From Aporrectodea caliginosa (taxonomy: Eukaryota > Annelida > Clitellata > Crassiclitellata > Lumbricidae), in NCBI GenBank assembly GCA_020284085.1, contig JACEVL010000495.1:2377028-2441027 (forward strand): 64,000 bases of DNA, in the 5' to 3' direction. Both the position numbers and the translations under genes were made by a program. The notes beneath the pieces were generated by a model. It saw nothing but the letters and a program-made list of their open reading frames with translations. It had not been told where the DNA came from and searched no databases. Within the stretch, counting starts at the first letter, position 1, and the number at the start of each line of letters is the position of its first letter. Positions 11,207 to 24,016 of the stretch are shown piece after piece.

Positions 11207-14200
11207 AATCATCAGCCTTTAAATCTCATCCAATCTAATAACTAGGTCTACTGTAATGATGCTCAATGCATCAGTCTATGGTCCTAATACTAAGCACATT
11301 TTTTACAGTTAAATTCCATGCAAATTGAGTTTAAACCAAGATTGGAATCGGAGAAGACGTGGAAACAGCGTATACGGTGGAAATAAGTCCAGAAATAGCT
11401 GTTTCTGTGTAGATCTATATTTCTGTCAGTGTCTGTCAACTTTCAGTTCTGCAATTATTTACAGATGAAGCAGTAATGCTTACCGCTGAACTCTCGAATC
11501 AAATAATATGTCAAACCAGGTACTGATATCTAACGATAGAACCACAAAGTACTCAATAAGGATAAGCCATCTATTCACTATGCATCTGCTTATAATGATG
11601 ACGAAACCGATGACGAATGTCAACATTAGAGATAGCTATTATCTTAACAGTAGACTTTATGGTTTGCATAGACCTAATGCAGTGTTATTTGATTATTAAC
11701 AGGTAAATACAAGTAGAAAGTGTTCAAACTTTCTGTTTGTATCTTCTCAATCTGTTCGTGAGTCGTTCTTCAAGTTATGGTAACTCAGTCTGATGGCAAC
11801 CAAGTGCCTTTAGTCTTCATCTCGAATTGCTCGTTATCAGGCTGCTTGCCACGCAGGACGGAAAGTCGTGGAGTCCATTAGGCCCATACGTAGGATTGAC
11901 GCAATTTGGACACAAATTTATTTGTTCCGACTCTAAGATTTTTGAAATACAGAAAAGCGAGTGTTCATTTCGAATATTTCTATCTGAAATCATTTTACAA
12001 CTGAAACTGGAATGATTTATTTGAGTAAATGAGGTGAAGCAAGGTTAAAAATCATCAGCTATTAAACCTGTAGAGGAAGTGTTAATGTGGGAAGCAATAA
12101 ATGCAACAATCAGATGTTTCTGGTGTCCAACTATCTGTGTCGGACTTCACTGCATGAGTGACGAAAAAGATTCATTTCAGATATGAGTGACTCCTGTTAT
12201 TTCAAGTCATGAAATTGATCAGCTCCACTTCAAGATACTCTTCGGTCTTCGAATTTCTTCATTGTTGAATACTGATGTGTGTTAAATACCTTTCAGCGTT
12301 AAAAACATACTCCGGGGTTCTTTTGCTACTGATGTTGTCAATTCCGAGAAATGCTGGATTGGCACCAGCAACAACTCGTTTGTACAAGGGTTTATTGAAC
12401 TCGTTGCCGATATTCATAGTTTATTTTTAAACTGACGGTGATTGAAATTCGGCTAATTGATAAAGTGTGACACCGAATGTAAAATATGCTTAAAATTCTA
12501 TTGAGTTGTCAGAACGTCTGTTCAGTCTAACTTTGCCAAAGATTGTAAATGCTGTTGTCAAAATGCAGTGCTAATGCTTTAAATTTTACGGAAATTTCAT
12601 ACAGCACCTGCATAATAATGAATGGAAAGTTTACGGCTTGAAAATGTCAAAGGTTATAATTATTTGCAATAGGTTAATAGTTTGTGTTTGTGTGCAAAGC
12701 ATCTGCAAATATCAGTATTACCTCGGAAATTGATGAAACGATACTCGTAGAATCTAAATTCTGCCGGTATTGGAGACAGTCGTCATCATAAATCCTCACA
12801 GATGTTCTCTTGGTGGAGATGTGTCTTAACCTTTAACTGCAATCCCTGACGTCACACTGATAACTGTTCAGTGCTAATAATTCGATACGAAGTATATTAT
12901 GTTGCGCTCTATCGATCGACAGTGTGCCTTATTCGACCATTTGCTTTACGGTATCAAGTTAAGTATGAGGATATAATATTACATATATATATATTCTTGA
13001 TGTACGAATATGCCTATTAAATAATGCTATTTTGATGCTGTTTATATAGACGAATGATAGGCTACCTTTTGTAATAATTTCTTAAACTTTTGCACTCGTG
13101 AAACGGCCTGCACAGTAAATTGCATCCGAAAGGTAGAAAAGTTAAGGTTATCTCTTAATCGACCGATGGCTTCTGTAAAGAGAGTAACAGAGACCCAGAG
13201 CGATAAAAGAAAACTTGTCTCCAAAACTAGAAACAACCACAAGTCATAGCGCGTGCAGTGTGAACGTCACACTGCGAGATTTCTATAATAGACCACACTG
13301 TTGTATAGCTGTAAGCCAATGTCGGCGATATCTGCGTTTTGTTATCGTGCAGTGTTTTCGTTCTAGTATGACCCAGAGTACTACCTATAGGCCTACGCAT
13401 CTGGATATTTTATAGCGCCCTTAAAATTTCACGAAAGCGCGATATGAATTTGTGTACTTTAGCGTTTGCAGTGACTCGCTGATAATCGTGCAGGTGTTAG
13501 GACGGGGTGTGAATGTGTCAGTCGATGGGACCACAGTGCTTGGCATTCTAGTCCAGTTGCTGTATGTATGAACTGACAGCTGTTTTTCGAAGAACGTAAC
13601 AAAAAGTCCAACATCCGGTTGTCTACTTCTGTCGTGATACGCACTTATTCGGGACGAAACTTCAACCACAAGATGGCACTTCAGAGAACTGTAGACCTAG
13701 ACGAAGGAGGAGAATAATAAAGCCATGAGTACCTTAAAGCGAAACGCTTTAAAGCGATGTGTTCAAAGCATGTGTTTTCTCTACCAGTCTAAGTCACAAA
13801 AATGATTTGAAGATTGTAAAAATATGCATTGCACCCTGATGTTGTTTGCACGTTTTCGCATTATGTAGGCCTATGTGGCATGGCGGTGTGCGTGTGTTGG
13901 TTTTCTTGTCTTACTTTGTGTGGTAACGTCATAGCTTTACTCGACAGAGTCATAGTTTCAACGATTATTCAAAATTTAGCAGTTTACATGTCAGCAATGC
14001 TTTTCTATTTTTATTTGTTGTTTTCTGAAAGAGATTTATTCTAAGTCAGATATTAATCGAATATAGTTTTCCTCGCTTGTTCAAAGCAATAATTAATTTA
14101 TGGACGTCACACCATAGGGCTTTATTATTTTTTGTGCTTTTTTGCAAATAAAATGCCCAGTAACTCCAACTTTGGTGATGAATCGGTGAGAGTCAGATCT

Positions 14201-14427
14201 TAAGTGAGTACTGACAAAACTGCAGCAACTTCTGTGCTTTTCTGTAGTGTTAACAACCATTCGTGCACTGTACTCCTGCCCATTGCCATTTACGCCACTT
14301 TATAGGCTACCTTTTCCTCGAAAAACGAATGCCTCTTAGTTTCTTTAAGGACAAGATGTTTCAATTTCATCAAAATATTACGATTCAAAATGATACGAAA
14401 CAATACAAATACAACAGGCTAAAAATC
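11207..14427. other. 3' UTR and AT-rich intergenic DNA
   Basis: After the stop codon at 11,206 there is AT-rich sequence with no open frame of coding character. TAGGCCTA occurs at 13,388 and 13,866. I see no gene, RNA or clear element here. Confidence 0.6.
12096..12101 (+). terminator. Candidate poly(A) signal AATAAA for the coiled-coil gene
   Basis: This is the first AATAAA I find downstream of the stop codon at 11,206, about 890 bp away. The region between is AT-rich without other features. Use of the site is inferred. Confidence 0.35.
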
Positions 14428-14520
14428 GCCTTGCAACACGGATTGTGGGTTCGAGCCCCCTACTGTGAGACGGTTGCAATGTAGAGACCTTGAGCAACTC
14501 CTTCTCACACAGTTGCTAGG
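14428..14520 (+). mobile_element. tRNA-derived SINE copy
   Basis: A B-box-like GTGGGTTCGAGCCCCCT at about 14,446 is followed by GAGACCTTGAGCAACTCCTT and CACACAGTTGCT. The same order, GGTTCGAATCC then GGGACCTTGAACAAGTCCTT and CACAATTGCT, occurs at 47,128-47,200. Two copies of one body confirm a SINE family. Confidence 0.65.
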
Positions 14521-14692
14521 CGCCATCGATTGATAGGCCTACTTTATCATTACGTAGTGGCACTTATATAAATACCGAAGTAGGCCTTAGTAATAATATA
14601 AAATATACTCACAGCTTTCCTATGCATTAGCTGGGGAGTGCCGCTTCTTTATTCCGGCTATTATAAGCCCATTAAATGTCTTGCCGTGCTAA

Positions 14693-14815
14693 CTTTAACC
14701 TCACAGTTTTTGAGGTTAAAGATGGCACAGCAACTCAGTCGATTATACCTTCCTATCATGGCGCAAAGCCGGGATAGCTTACGTTGAAAGGTCACATCAT
14801 ATTGTGACCTTTCAA
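14693..14815. repeat. Two adjacent perfect hairpins
   Basis: The first has arms CTTTAACCTCA (14,693-14,703) and TGAGGTTAAAG (14,711-14,721). The second has arms TTGAAAGGTCACA (14,784-14,796) and TGTGACCTTTCAA (14,803-14,815) with a 6-nt loop. They could be parts of a decayed inverted-repeat transposon or a structured RNA; nothing decides between these. Confidence 0.5.
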
Positions 14816-16370
14816 TATTGTTGCCAAATGTTTTTAATGTTAATGCATCGGATATTTACACAGAAATTCAAGTTCAAACTGAAAGTCACAAATGTTGAAG
14901 ATCCAAAGAAAGGCTGTCATGTTGTAAGATTGCTATATTTTCTTTATTTGAGTCTAGACTTCACGATTCTCCAGTCTTATGACCGTGCTCTTGCAGACTG
15001 TTTGTAAAGGTGTGCAATTAATGAGTAATTGCCTCTTTCTTTCTTGACCTGAAGTGACCTATGATCTAATGAGCAGAAACCATATAATTGACAGAATCGA
15101 ATTTAGTCTTCATCAATTTTTCTGAGCGGCGCCCTTGCTGAGGCATAGGCCACAAATAAGTCGGCTTATCACGTACTGTTTACAAACGTTGTCTTGCAGT
15201 GTGCATCATAGACTATAGGTCAGGTGTCTACGGGTGGAGGTAACCAGAGGTGGGAGGGCTAACTCTAATTTAAATAAATTGTGAAATCCTTTTGCATCAG
15301 TCAAGAGATTGCCTCTTACCACTTAACCTTTCCAAATGAATTTAATCTTAAAACTTACGTCAGACGTATAATTCGTGTCAAATTGTCTCACTTGAAATGG
15401 TCCTTTCTTGTCTGCCTTTGCATATGAGGCGATTCATAAGTGAAAACAAAATGTCCCAATTTAATTAGTGATTCAATGCTACACATTTTATCAGTTATCT
15501 TTTCGTTTATTTTAAATTGATTAGCTGCTACATAGGCGAATGCAGTAGATTGCGATTTCTATCAGCGAGATAATTGGCAGAAGGCACAATCACAATCTGC
15601 GTAGCCTACACGCCAACATAATCAACGTATCATCTTTCAAGACTGTCTTGAAACGTGTTTGACAAGCTGGGAAATTGTGCTATACAAGTTTATGGTCACA
15701 TTACAGTGTCTGACGTGTTACTGTGGTTAGCCCTTCCTCCTAAATTTCGTTGACCATCTCCGCCTATGCGATTCTTTGCAAAACAGAAGGCAGGTCATAT
15801 TTTGATGATGATGTTATTGTGAGTTGCATCTCACGTAGCCTTATACATTTGTGTACTCACGTTTACAGAACTTTTTTGCAGTTAACTGTAAGGTTGGAGT
15901 TTCTTTAGTGTTTAAACTTGTGACGTAAACAGTGCAATCTCTTTACAGAAATTAGATTAATTGTTTATTTGACTAATATAACTTAAAAATGTTATGTTTA
16001 TGTTACAAGTTTTTGTTTGAAGAAAGCTGCACGGTTGAAACTTGATAAATGCAACCTTGATTAACTGCGTTGGTTTGTTGTTTTGAATTGGTTTTGCTTA
16101 GAGATAAACTATTTCACTTCATACTTGGGTGAGAATTTTTGGAACACTTTGCTGCTTATGCAAGATCTCTAATGAAGGCCAATATTTTGTGTTCGCTTGT
16201 TTGTTTTAATAAATATAACCCTGAACCAGATCAGGTCAATGGATAAAACTATTTACTTATTTGAGAATTCGATTGTATGACTGATGATTAACCAACTGAA
16301 ACTGCTTATCATTTAATAATATTAGAATGACGCAAATGCTAAAAATCAAAATTCGAATTTTGCCTTTGTG

Positions 16371-16455
16371 TCATTCATTCATTCTGAGAATTTATATAGA
16401 GCACCTTCAAGAAACCTACTCAGGAGCTCTCCCAACCCAGTCACGACTGAAGATA
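16371..16455 (-). mobile_element. LINE family A, 3' end fragment
   Basis: ATTCATTCATTC is followed by TTTATATAGAGCACC, TTCAAGAAACCTACTCAGGA and GCTCTCCCAACCCAGTCACG, the reverse complement of the family A terminus. It is more diverged than the copies at 32,828 and 60,576. Confidence 0.65.
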
Positions 16456-17052
16456 CAAGACTTGAGTGACTTATAAAACCCAGTTGGGTTGATCAGGAGT
16501 AATGAATGCAGTGTCATTCTAGGTGATGGTATTAATGGCGTTGATGAAAATGGCATCTGTAGTAAAATGAAGAAATCAGGGCAACACATCGCTCTTCTCT
16601 TCCATTAACAAAGTAGGACCTAATTTTCTACCGTTTTATTGGTTAGAGAGACAAATATATTATGAACTAGTAGTGTAAAGGAATTCTACCCAACTCGTCC
16701 AGTATTATACAATCCCATAGCCTACTGCAGAATCCACGGCAATCAAGGAGGAAGGAAAAGCATCACACTGGTTAAGATTCTAAGCCATGGGGAATCAGCG
16801 GAAATAAAGAGACTGATAAACGCTTAAACGACGAGTTTTACTGGTTTCTCAGTCACTTTCAGTACACTCCCTTCGTTAGAGTATTAAACCACAAAAAGAA
16901 GCTATCAAACAACCGTCTGTTAACAACTCCACTCCCTAATAATAGAGTGGAGTCAAATATATAGCTAAATCCACAAAGAAACCTTAAACAAACGGCAGAA
17001 AGCCTAAACAAACAGCCAAGTAACCTTAAAGAGTTTAAGACTGACTTAACAG

Positions 17053-17072
17053 CTTAGTCGACGTCGACTAAG
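17053..17072. repeat. Perfect 20-bp palindrome in a GACTTAG-rich cluster
   Basis: CTTAGTCGACGTCGACTAAG is self-complementary over all 20 bases. Related words (GACTAAGTCGC, CGACTGACTTACCGACTTG) fill 17,035-17,140. This is probably a degenerate short tandem repeat with inversions. Confidence 0.7.
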
Positions 17073-17788
17073 TCACATGCTTATCAACTGACTAAGTCGC
17101 TTAGACTTTTCGACTGACTTACCGACTTGCTATCGACTTCTTAGGTAATACGGTACATATGTCTAACATAGTATCTTAATAATGTAGCCCATAATGCATT
17201 TACCGCATACTTTACTGACGGACCGATGACTGAATTGTTCAAGTTAAAAATATAAAAGAAGATGACAGATGCATACGAGGGTTTATAAAAGGAATAAAAA
17301 CACAACTAAGGTCCGAGATGCAGTGCAGTTCTCGTTCAACCTGCAATCATTGCCATATTAATTAATCCAGTGATTCCCCAACCTTTTTCAGAGCAAAGCA
17401 TCTTTATCAAAAGTCACGGCACCCATCCACAGTGTAGTTCACTACAAATAACTGTATAAACGCAAAAACCAACAGTAACGAAACCAGTTTCAGTGGGCCT
17501 AGAGAGTTTAGCATGGTGGTTATATTTCAGTTTATAACTGTCACGACTGTATGACGTCATGCACCATGACAGACACCACTCAGGCAGTAAGTTAAGTAAG
17601 ACCGGAGACAGCAACTGGTTATCTGACATCGACTTATTCTTAGACTGTCATTGTGACTCATGCCTTACATGCAAGTTTGCTTCTTTTCTGCTTCTTTTCT
17701 TCATCAAAAATTGAAACTCAAAGACCGCAATAAAACAATAATTAACATTATTAAGTGAACGAAGTCGCTAGCAGTCGATAGATTAGCG

Positions 17789-18138
17789 CAGGGATGGCCA
17801 ACCCGCGACCCGCGGGCCAAATGCGGCCGCGGGATGCTGATTGGCGGCCTGCAGGCCCTTTCTAAATAATTTCTTTTGTCTCATTTTGCACCTACTTACT
17901 TGTCCGACTACTACAATACTGCATAATAATGATGTCTAAAACAATAAAAGATTTAGTGTTGTAAGTTATAGTGACCTAATGTAGTCTTACCTGTTTTTAT
18001 ACATACAGTTTTGTAAAAATTAATATGAAATTAACATTTGTATTTCTTTCGAGGCTGTGAGGACAAACATATTGCGGCCCGCCGCGTGCTTACCAACAAT
18101 CATAGTGGCCCGTAGGCCAAAAAGGTTTGCCACCCCTG
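17789..18138. mobile_element. Nonautonomous hAT transposon (350 bp) with 8-bp target duplication
   Basis: The termini are inverted: CAGGGATGGCCAACCCGCGA at the left, and CAGGGGTGGCAAACCTTTTT as the reverse complement of the right end. GCGGCC-rich subterminal sequence lies inside. The flanks GATTAGCG at 17,781-17,788 and 18,139-18,146 are identical 8-bp duplications, the hAT hallmark. No transposase is encoded. Confidence 0.9.
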
Positions 18139-18365
18139 GATTAGCGACTGGTTTTGATTTGAAGGCTTAGCGACGATGGCTGACGGCGGAAGCTCCGAGG
18201 ACTAGGCCTACTGTGAGGACTGCAAGAAACCCGAAAGAATCGAAACAGCTGATCGTGGACTGCACCATGAGGAAGACACCAGCCGCACTCTACACGAGAA
18301 GTGCCTTAGCCAAGGAACCTACGAAGCATCATTCATAAAAGTTTTGTGCGGGTTCAAGTATGTGT

Positions 18366-18500
18366 AGGGAATCAAACAATCAATCAATCAATCAATCAAT
18401 TTCGTTTATTCTCAACATCAAGCTGACAGGTCGCAACTTGTAACAGGTAGGAAAAATTGTCTCAGCTCTGACAGTTAGTTATTAAATGGGTTGAGATAGC
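18366..18500 (-). mobile_element. LINE family C, 3' end with ATCA-repeat tail
   Basis: AATCAATCAATCAATCAATT leads into TCGTTTATTCTCAACATCAA and GTCGCAACTTGTAACAG. This shares the terminus of the copy at 7,064-7,150. No coding part is preserved that I can read. Confidence 0.6.
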
Positions 18501-20204
18501 AAATATTATCTCAGCTCTAACGTTTACATGTAGTTACTAAAGGAGAATTAGGGTCCAGAAAATTGCGGTTGGAAAACTTCTGTCAAATATTCCCAACACA
18601 TTTACAGGAAAAAAGAAAAACGAGGAATGTTATGTTTAGTGTGTTAGACGCCATCAGAGATTCCGCCTGAAAACAACTAACAACACGATACTCGGTAACT
18701 AAAATGGATAAGAACGAAAGCTTGTGACGAATAGCTGTCGAGTTTACTTTGAAGTTAGGCCTTTTTGGCAATAGCCTGCATACATTCGCTTCTGAGATTG
18801 TATCAACAAACGCGTATTTTAATTTGCATATAGTTTTAAGAACTTTATGCCATTAATTCGTAGGCCCTACTATAGATATTGCTCCGGACTTGGATTTCTT
18901 TGGTATTCCTGGTCAACTCTGATACGCAGCCCGATTGTACGTGACTTTGGCTACCTCTATACGATACAAGCTGTTGAGGGGCGGTGCTGTTGAGGATGAA
19001 TGCTAAAATTTATAGCCGACTAGTGCACAATTGCACAAGGTCAACAGGAAGACTGTGCTATGGTGCACACGGAGGGCATTAGACTAGTACTGAGATCGGT
19101 CAGTGTTTACCTAACGGACAGGATGGAGGATCGGCTTGCCGCTCTAGATGGATGTTTTTACTCTCGAATAAGCAGAGAAGAGTGTTATCGGTTGTATGTT
19201 TCGGTGATACTATAGGCCTACAGATTTAAGGATTCAGGTTTAAGTTAAGCGCGTGCAGTAAATGTTTAGCTTTGTCAATAAAAAAGCGGAAAACGTCCAG
19301 TCTCTTGCAAATTTAGGTTGGACTAGGAAAAATTATTAATTAGCCTACCCATTAAAAACAGCATCAAAAATGAAGAAAGAACGAAGGGAGTTAAAAGACA
19401 AAACAACGAAGAATGGAAGGAAAACTTTGAAGGAAGAAATAATGAAGAAAACTGACGAACGGTAAGAAAGAAAGCAAAGTGAGCAACGAAAGAAAAAATG
19501 ACGAAAGAAATTATTGAAGGATTAATTAAGGCATAATAGAAAGTAAAAGAATGAAAGTACGAAGAAAGGAAAGTGTTGCTATTTAGTTTATGCTATGCTT
19601 GATACTCTCGCTCGGTAGCTTTAAAAGTTTAAATAATTACATACTTTATTTAAATCCTTTAATAATTTCTTTGAAAATTTACTAGCTACTTCTACTGGAA
19701 ACTTTAACGCCAAGAGAAATTATAATTTCTGATAATGCTGATAATTATCATAGCTATAGGCCTAGCCCTACATAGCTAAAACGGCTATTGAAGTTATCGC
19801 AGGGCCGCTCTCTGCAGTAGGTATATTATAAAACTGCTCCTTTCTAACAGGAAAAGTTCCCGATGAATTAAATTTGCCCAGTGACTCCTTCTTGAAATCT
19901 TGTAACAAAATACATTTAATAAAGAAAGATTATATGCCACAGTATAGCCCATCCAAACTTCTAAAATATTTAGAAAAAAATGTTCAGCGATCGAGTAACT
20001 GATTACATAACATTATTTTAAGAATCGTAATCGCAAACTCCAAATTTCAAAAGCGCTAGGCTACCCTAAAGGCTAAAGCTAAGCGCAGAGCACCAGCTTA
20101 TTCACGAGCGCTGTGTCGTATCAGAGGGGTTATCCAGAGAGCGATGTCCATTAGAGACTTACGAGTCCGGTTGCCATTGAGACCCGAGACATGAAGCAAA
20201 GCAA
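18501..20204. other. Intergenic DNA, including a GAAA-rich purine stretch
   Basis: No gene is visible. The section 19,365-19,575 is strongly purine-biased on the + strand (GAAAGAACGAAGG-type words), a degenerate simple repeat. TAGGCCTA occurs at 19,213 and 19,757. Confidence 0.5.
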
Positions 20205-20342
20205 AGTAAGTAAAGTAAGTAAGTAAGTGTGTTCTTTACTAAACGCTGGCAAACGCACGGCGCTGTACATACAAAGTTATACAAAGTTATCAAATAGTAG
20301 CGAAAAAGTTAGTAAATAGTAAACTAAGAAAACACTATAATA

Positions 20343-21254
20343 TTATGGCTTAGCTGTACAACATCCTAGCCAGGAAACCACGCCTGGTGAGGGAATCAAA
20401 TCTAGAAAGAACACGGTTATGTGAGCGTGGGCGCAAATCGTGACCAGTATATAGGACAGGGGTAGTAGGTAATGAAGAATATGTCCGGGATTATTTAAGA
20501 TATTTCTAAAAAGGTCATGGTCGGCTTTTTTACAGAGTTCCTCAAAAGTGGGGAAAGATTTTGGTAGGAAGCCAAAGCGTACCAGCTTGCGGACCACAGC
20601 ACTTAGAGAGTCACGTTCCTGTTTGCTAGCAAAGCCCCACCACACTTGGGAACAATAAAGCATTCGGTTGACAGTGGTGGACCGGACCACATCATATAAC
20701 CTGACTCCCAAGAGCCCATGCGAGATTAAAATACGATGGGCGTGGAGAGATTGCTTGGCCCGTACACAAATCTTTTGGATATGGGAGGAAAAACCGAGCT
20801 TTGCGGAAATCTCGATACCCAATATATTCAGGGATGTGACCCTTTTTATGCCACGTATAATTGGAGGACCTTGTTCAAGATTCACATTTGGTCTGGTCAA
20901 GATAATTTCGTTAGATTTAGAATGGTTTAGGTGGAGATTACATTTGCGAGCCCAGGCACTAATGTGATCTAATTCTGCATCCGTGGTGGAAATATTTGAA
21001 GCCAAGATCAAAAGATAGCAATCATCAGCATATTTGAAGATATAATTGAAGCTGTGGAGAGGTTTAAGACCAGAGATGGCCACTAAGAAGTTTGCTGGGC
21101 CCATGCGAGAACCCTGTATTATACTAGCATTGATGTGAGCCAAGGAAGAGATCACGCCGCGGAACTTGGTACAATGACTACGATTGCTCAAGAGGGAGAG
21201 AATCCAGTTGAAGATATTAACAGGTATAGGTAGAGAGGCCAGTTGATCGGCCAA
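20343..21254 (-). pseudogene. LINE ORF2, RT palm to C-terminus (3' part)
   Basis: This 303-codon frame continues the same ORF2 after the frame change. Motifs in order: IIQGSRMGPANF (usually QGS-x-LGP), the catalytic KYADDCYLL, LHLNHSKSNEI (the NxxKT/S motif), then LGIEISAKLGFSSHI and LYDVVRSTT with CSQVWWGF. The closest relative in the window is the C-terminal fragment at 39,090-39,785, which shares LYDVVR-TT and AWWGF-type motifs. Both are one family. Confidence 0.85.
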
Positions 21255-21273
21255 GTAAGAGTGCCTGACTGTA

Positions 21274-22797
21274 TCAAAGGCCTTGGAGAAAATCTAGAGA
21301 AATAAGGCGAACATAAGGTTCAGATTTAAGCGAGTTAAGAATACAGTCAGTGATGGCTATGAGTGCAGCAGAGGTAGAACCAGAAGGCCTGAAGGCGAAT
21401 TGGTCAGCAAAGGGACGGTTCTCAACATGATTAGTGAGGATAGGATAGATGTACAGGCGCACTATAAGTTTTTCTAACAATCTACACAATACTGATGTGA
21501 TAGAAATAGGCCGGAAATCAGCCTCAGAGGTTGGGTTAGGGATCTTAGGAATAGGGGTAATGGAGCTAGACCTCCATTGGTCAGGAACACAGGAATTATG
21601 TGTCGAGAGGTTGAATAGGTATGTTATAGGTTCAGCCAGGAGGTGAGCCATGTTGGAAAGAAGCCAGGCAGGGATCTGGTCAGGACCAGTGGAGCTTCCA
21701 CAGACAGAGAATAAGGCGGTGTAGGTGCCAAGAATCCCAAATTTTGGCGGGCAAGAAACAGATCCCCCGATCGCACAACGTATCGTTGGCTGATGGTACT
21801 GATCATCGGTTGAGATATCTCGATAATGTTGATTGAGGGTTTCAGAGTTTATATGACTAAATGAAAAATCATTGTTGGAATTGCGCCCTTTCCGTAGACG
21901 GTTAACCTCGGACCACAGCTTCTTAGAGCCCCTGCACAGTCCAACAAAGGAGACGGTGTTGCTCTTTAAGATGCTTTGGTTGATACGGTCTGCAACTGCC
22001 GCAGCCGCCGCCGAATGGCCACGTCTAAATAGTCTGTTACGCTTCCGCAGAAGATGTTTGAGGAATGGCGTCATGTACGGCGGATCACGTTCTTTGATTG
22101 TAATCTTTTTGATAGGGAAGATATCATCTGTAGCAGTTAATATGGTTGAGTAGAATATGTCAAAGGATTCCTGTGTAGATTGACTATTGTATATAGAACT
22201 CCAGTTGAAATCTGAAAGGAAATTCTGCATCCGAGACATACGGTCAGGAGTACGGAGACGCATCTCACAGACACGACGATAGGTAGGTGTCGAAGCAGTC
22301 CGATTATGGGTAGTCATCAGAACGGCAGAGTGACGAGTTTTTACTGAAGATTTTGTGGCGGAGCATTGGCAGTCCAAGCGTTCCGAACAATAAACACGGT
22401 CGAGTGGGTGACCTTCATGAGAGGGACCCTCAAAAATGGCGTGGAGGCCCATTTGAAGAAGCAGTTGGGATGGAAGACGGTTGAAGTCACCAGCAAGTAG
22501 TATGGTAGAATCCTGCGGTTGTGCAGAAATCGAATCTAGCGTCTCTTCAAGATAAGAAGTGAGGGTGTCAAGTTCATATATGGGTTTTGGTGGATGGTAC
22601 AGTCCACCAATGAAGAAAACCCTGGATCCAAATGTCACATTAATCCATAACAATTCAATATCAGGTCCACAAGGAACTGCAGGGATGAACTTGGAAGGTC
22701 TTAAAGTTGATTTGCAGTAGATGGCTATGCCGCCGCCTCTCCTTTTCGTCCTGTCTCGGCGGAATAGAGTGTAGCCCGGCAGAACTTTTTGCACCAA
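21274..22797 (-). pseudogene. LINE ORF2, endonuclease to RT fingers (5' part)
   Basis: This 507-codon frame starts within the endonuclease domain (RRGGGIAIYCKS, then LLAGDFNRLPSQ and LDRVYCS). The usual final SDH-type motif reads TRHSAVL, so a catalytic Asp position looks substituted. A linker follows, then RT motifs PIPKIPNP, FRPISITS, DQFAFRPSGSTSAAL and LISLDF. The frame then stops at 21,274 just where the RT SKAFD motif should follow; that motif is readable one frame over. The stop is therefore due to a single-base frame change, and the copy is dead as it stands. Confidence 0.85.
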
Positions 22798-22902
22798 ACC
22801 AGTAGGGTTTCATTCAGGACATTCCACCTTTATGGCCCTGATAAGAATTGAGAACAGAATCTCCAAAACTATTGATTAGGCCTTATCTATTTTCTATTTG
22901 AA

Positions 22903-23062
22903 TTCCCTCTGACTTAAAGAAAGCAATCAATACAGTGGACCACACAATTTTAATAAGTAAGTTAGAACGCTGTGGCATATATGTGTAGCTAGCCTGGAGT
23001 GCATCAAAATCTCGACTATAGGCACCATTTCATGTGGAGTTCCGCCAAGCTCGGTAATGGTA
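22903..23062 (+). pseudogene. Decayed reverse transcriptase fragment, opposite orientation
   Basis: On the + strand the frame reads DLKKAINTVDHTILISKLERC, a recognisable SKAFDTVDH-type RT motif. After an in-frame stop, GVPPSSV resembles the GVPQGSVLGP motif. Roughly 40 residues between them are missing or garbled. It is unrelated in orientation to the LINE on its left. Confidence 0.6.
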
Positions 23063-23237
23063 CCTTAACTTTAATTGATTTATTTAAATGATATTTCATA
23101 TTTTGATACTTGCGGTCCACTGTACTTGATCCTATCTGAATTACGCAGAAAAAAACAAATTCACTTTCTGCAATGATAAAAACATTGTTTCTCTTGTCGT
23201 AAGCTCGCTACCATAGTGGTCGTATTATCGAATCGTA

Positions 23238-23300
23238 TTTAAAGATTTACATAGCGCCTCTCTCAGAATAACTAATCAGAGGCGCTCTCAGCACGAAACC
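23238..23300 (-). mobile_element. LINE family A-like 3' end
   Basis: GATTTACATAGCGCCTCTCT and AATCAGAGGCGCTCTC match the reverse complement of the AGCGCCTCTGA...GGCGCTATATAAAT terminus. It lacks a clear tail repeat. Confidence 0.5.
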
Positions 23301-23663
23301 CCGGGGAAAAAGAAATACTGCATGCGCAGCATAGTTATCTCGCAGATGTCTCCCTCAAAATTTATAGCCTAATAATGTGGATCAAAACTTTACAGGAAAA
23401 CACAACATAATTCATATTGCCAACAAAAAGCAATGGATCGGATAATTATTTGATCGCGCATTGCCTATAATTATGTTGCAAATAATATGCATAACCAGCT
23501 ATACTCTTTAATGATCTATCCACATCTTTTATACTGTAGGCCTATGCTATCACCTGAGCGTCAAATTATATCTCCTGGCTGAACGTGCGTGACTACACCG
23601 CAGAAACGCGCCATACGTACAGTAAATAGACTACATCCACGTATTAGATCGGAACCAACTTTT

Positions 23664-24016
23664 GCCGGTGTAATAGTATCCCCCCCCATACATGAGTATC
23701 CCCTTAGCGAAATGGAGTATTCGGTTAGTTTACATTTTTCGCGGTTTATAAGTGTATTCAGTCGTACTGTTTGGATTTATTGTACACATAACATTTTAAA
23801 ATTGCGTATCTTTAGTTTGTAAGTCGACCTGAAATTAATTTACTCGTTTTTGGTGATTTTGACTGGATTTTCGTCGAGGCTATCGTGACGCGTATGACGA
23901 TGAGGGATAGAATGGTTTTCCCCGGATACTCTAAACCGGTTTATTCCATCCGGGGGATAAATTCAAACATCCCCCCGGATAGTCTTAGGACGGATACTCT
24001 ATTTCGTGATACCGGC
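23664..24016. mobile_element. Candidate 353-bp inverted-repeat element (MITE)
   Basis: The left end GCCGGTGTAATAGTATCC and the reverse complement of the right end, GCCGGTATCACGAAATAGAG, agree in the first six bases and then in shifted blocks (ATAGNGTATCC). GTATCC/GGATAC words recur inside. I found no convincing target duplication, so this is only a candidate. Confidence 0.4.

Larger units (their letters stand above)
14816..17780. other. Intergenic DNA with few elements
   Basis: AT-rich sequence without coding signal. It contains a LINE end at 16,371 and a palindrome cluster near 17,053, listed separately. I recognise nothing else. Confidence 0.5.
20205..22797 (-). mobile_element. LINE family B, long copy with endonuclease and RT remnants
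   Basis: The element runs on the - strand. Its 3' end is an (AAGT)n run at 20,205-20,228 (plus-strand view). It contains the end of an APE-type endonuclease, a reverse transcriptase and the C-terminal region, but the reading frame is broken near 21,260. The same 3' terminus is found at 38,861 and 59,531, so at least three copies of this family are in the window. The 5' end of the ORF is missing: the endonuclease begins in mid-domain. Confidence 0.9.
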
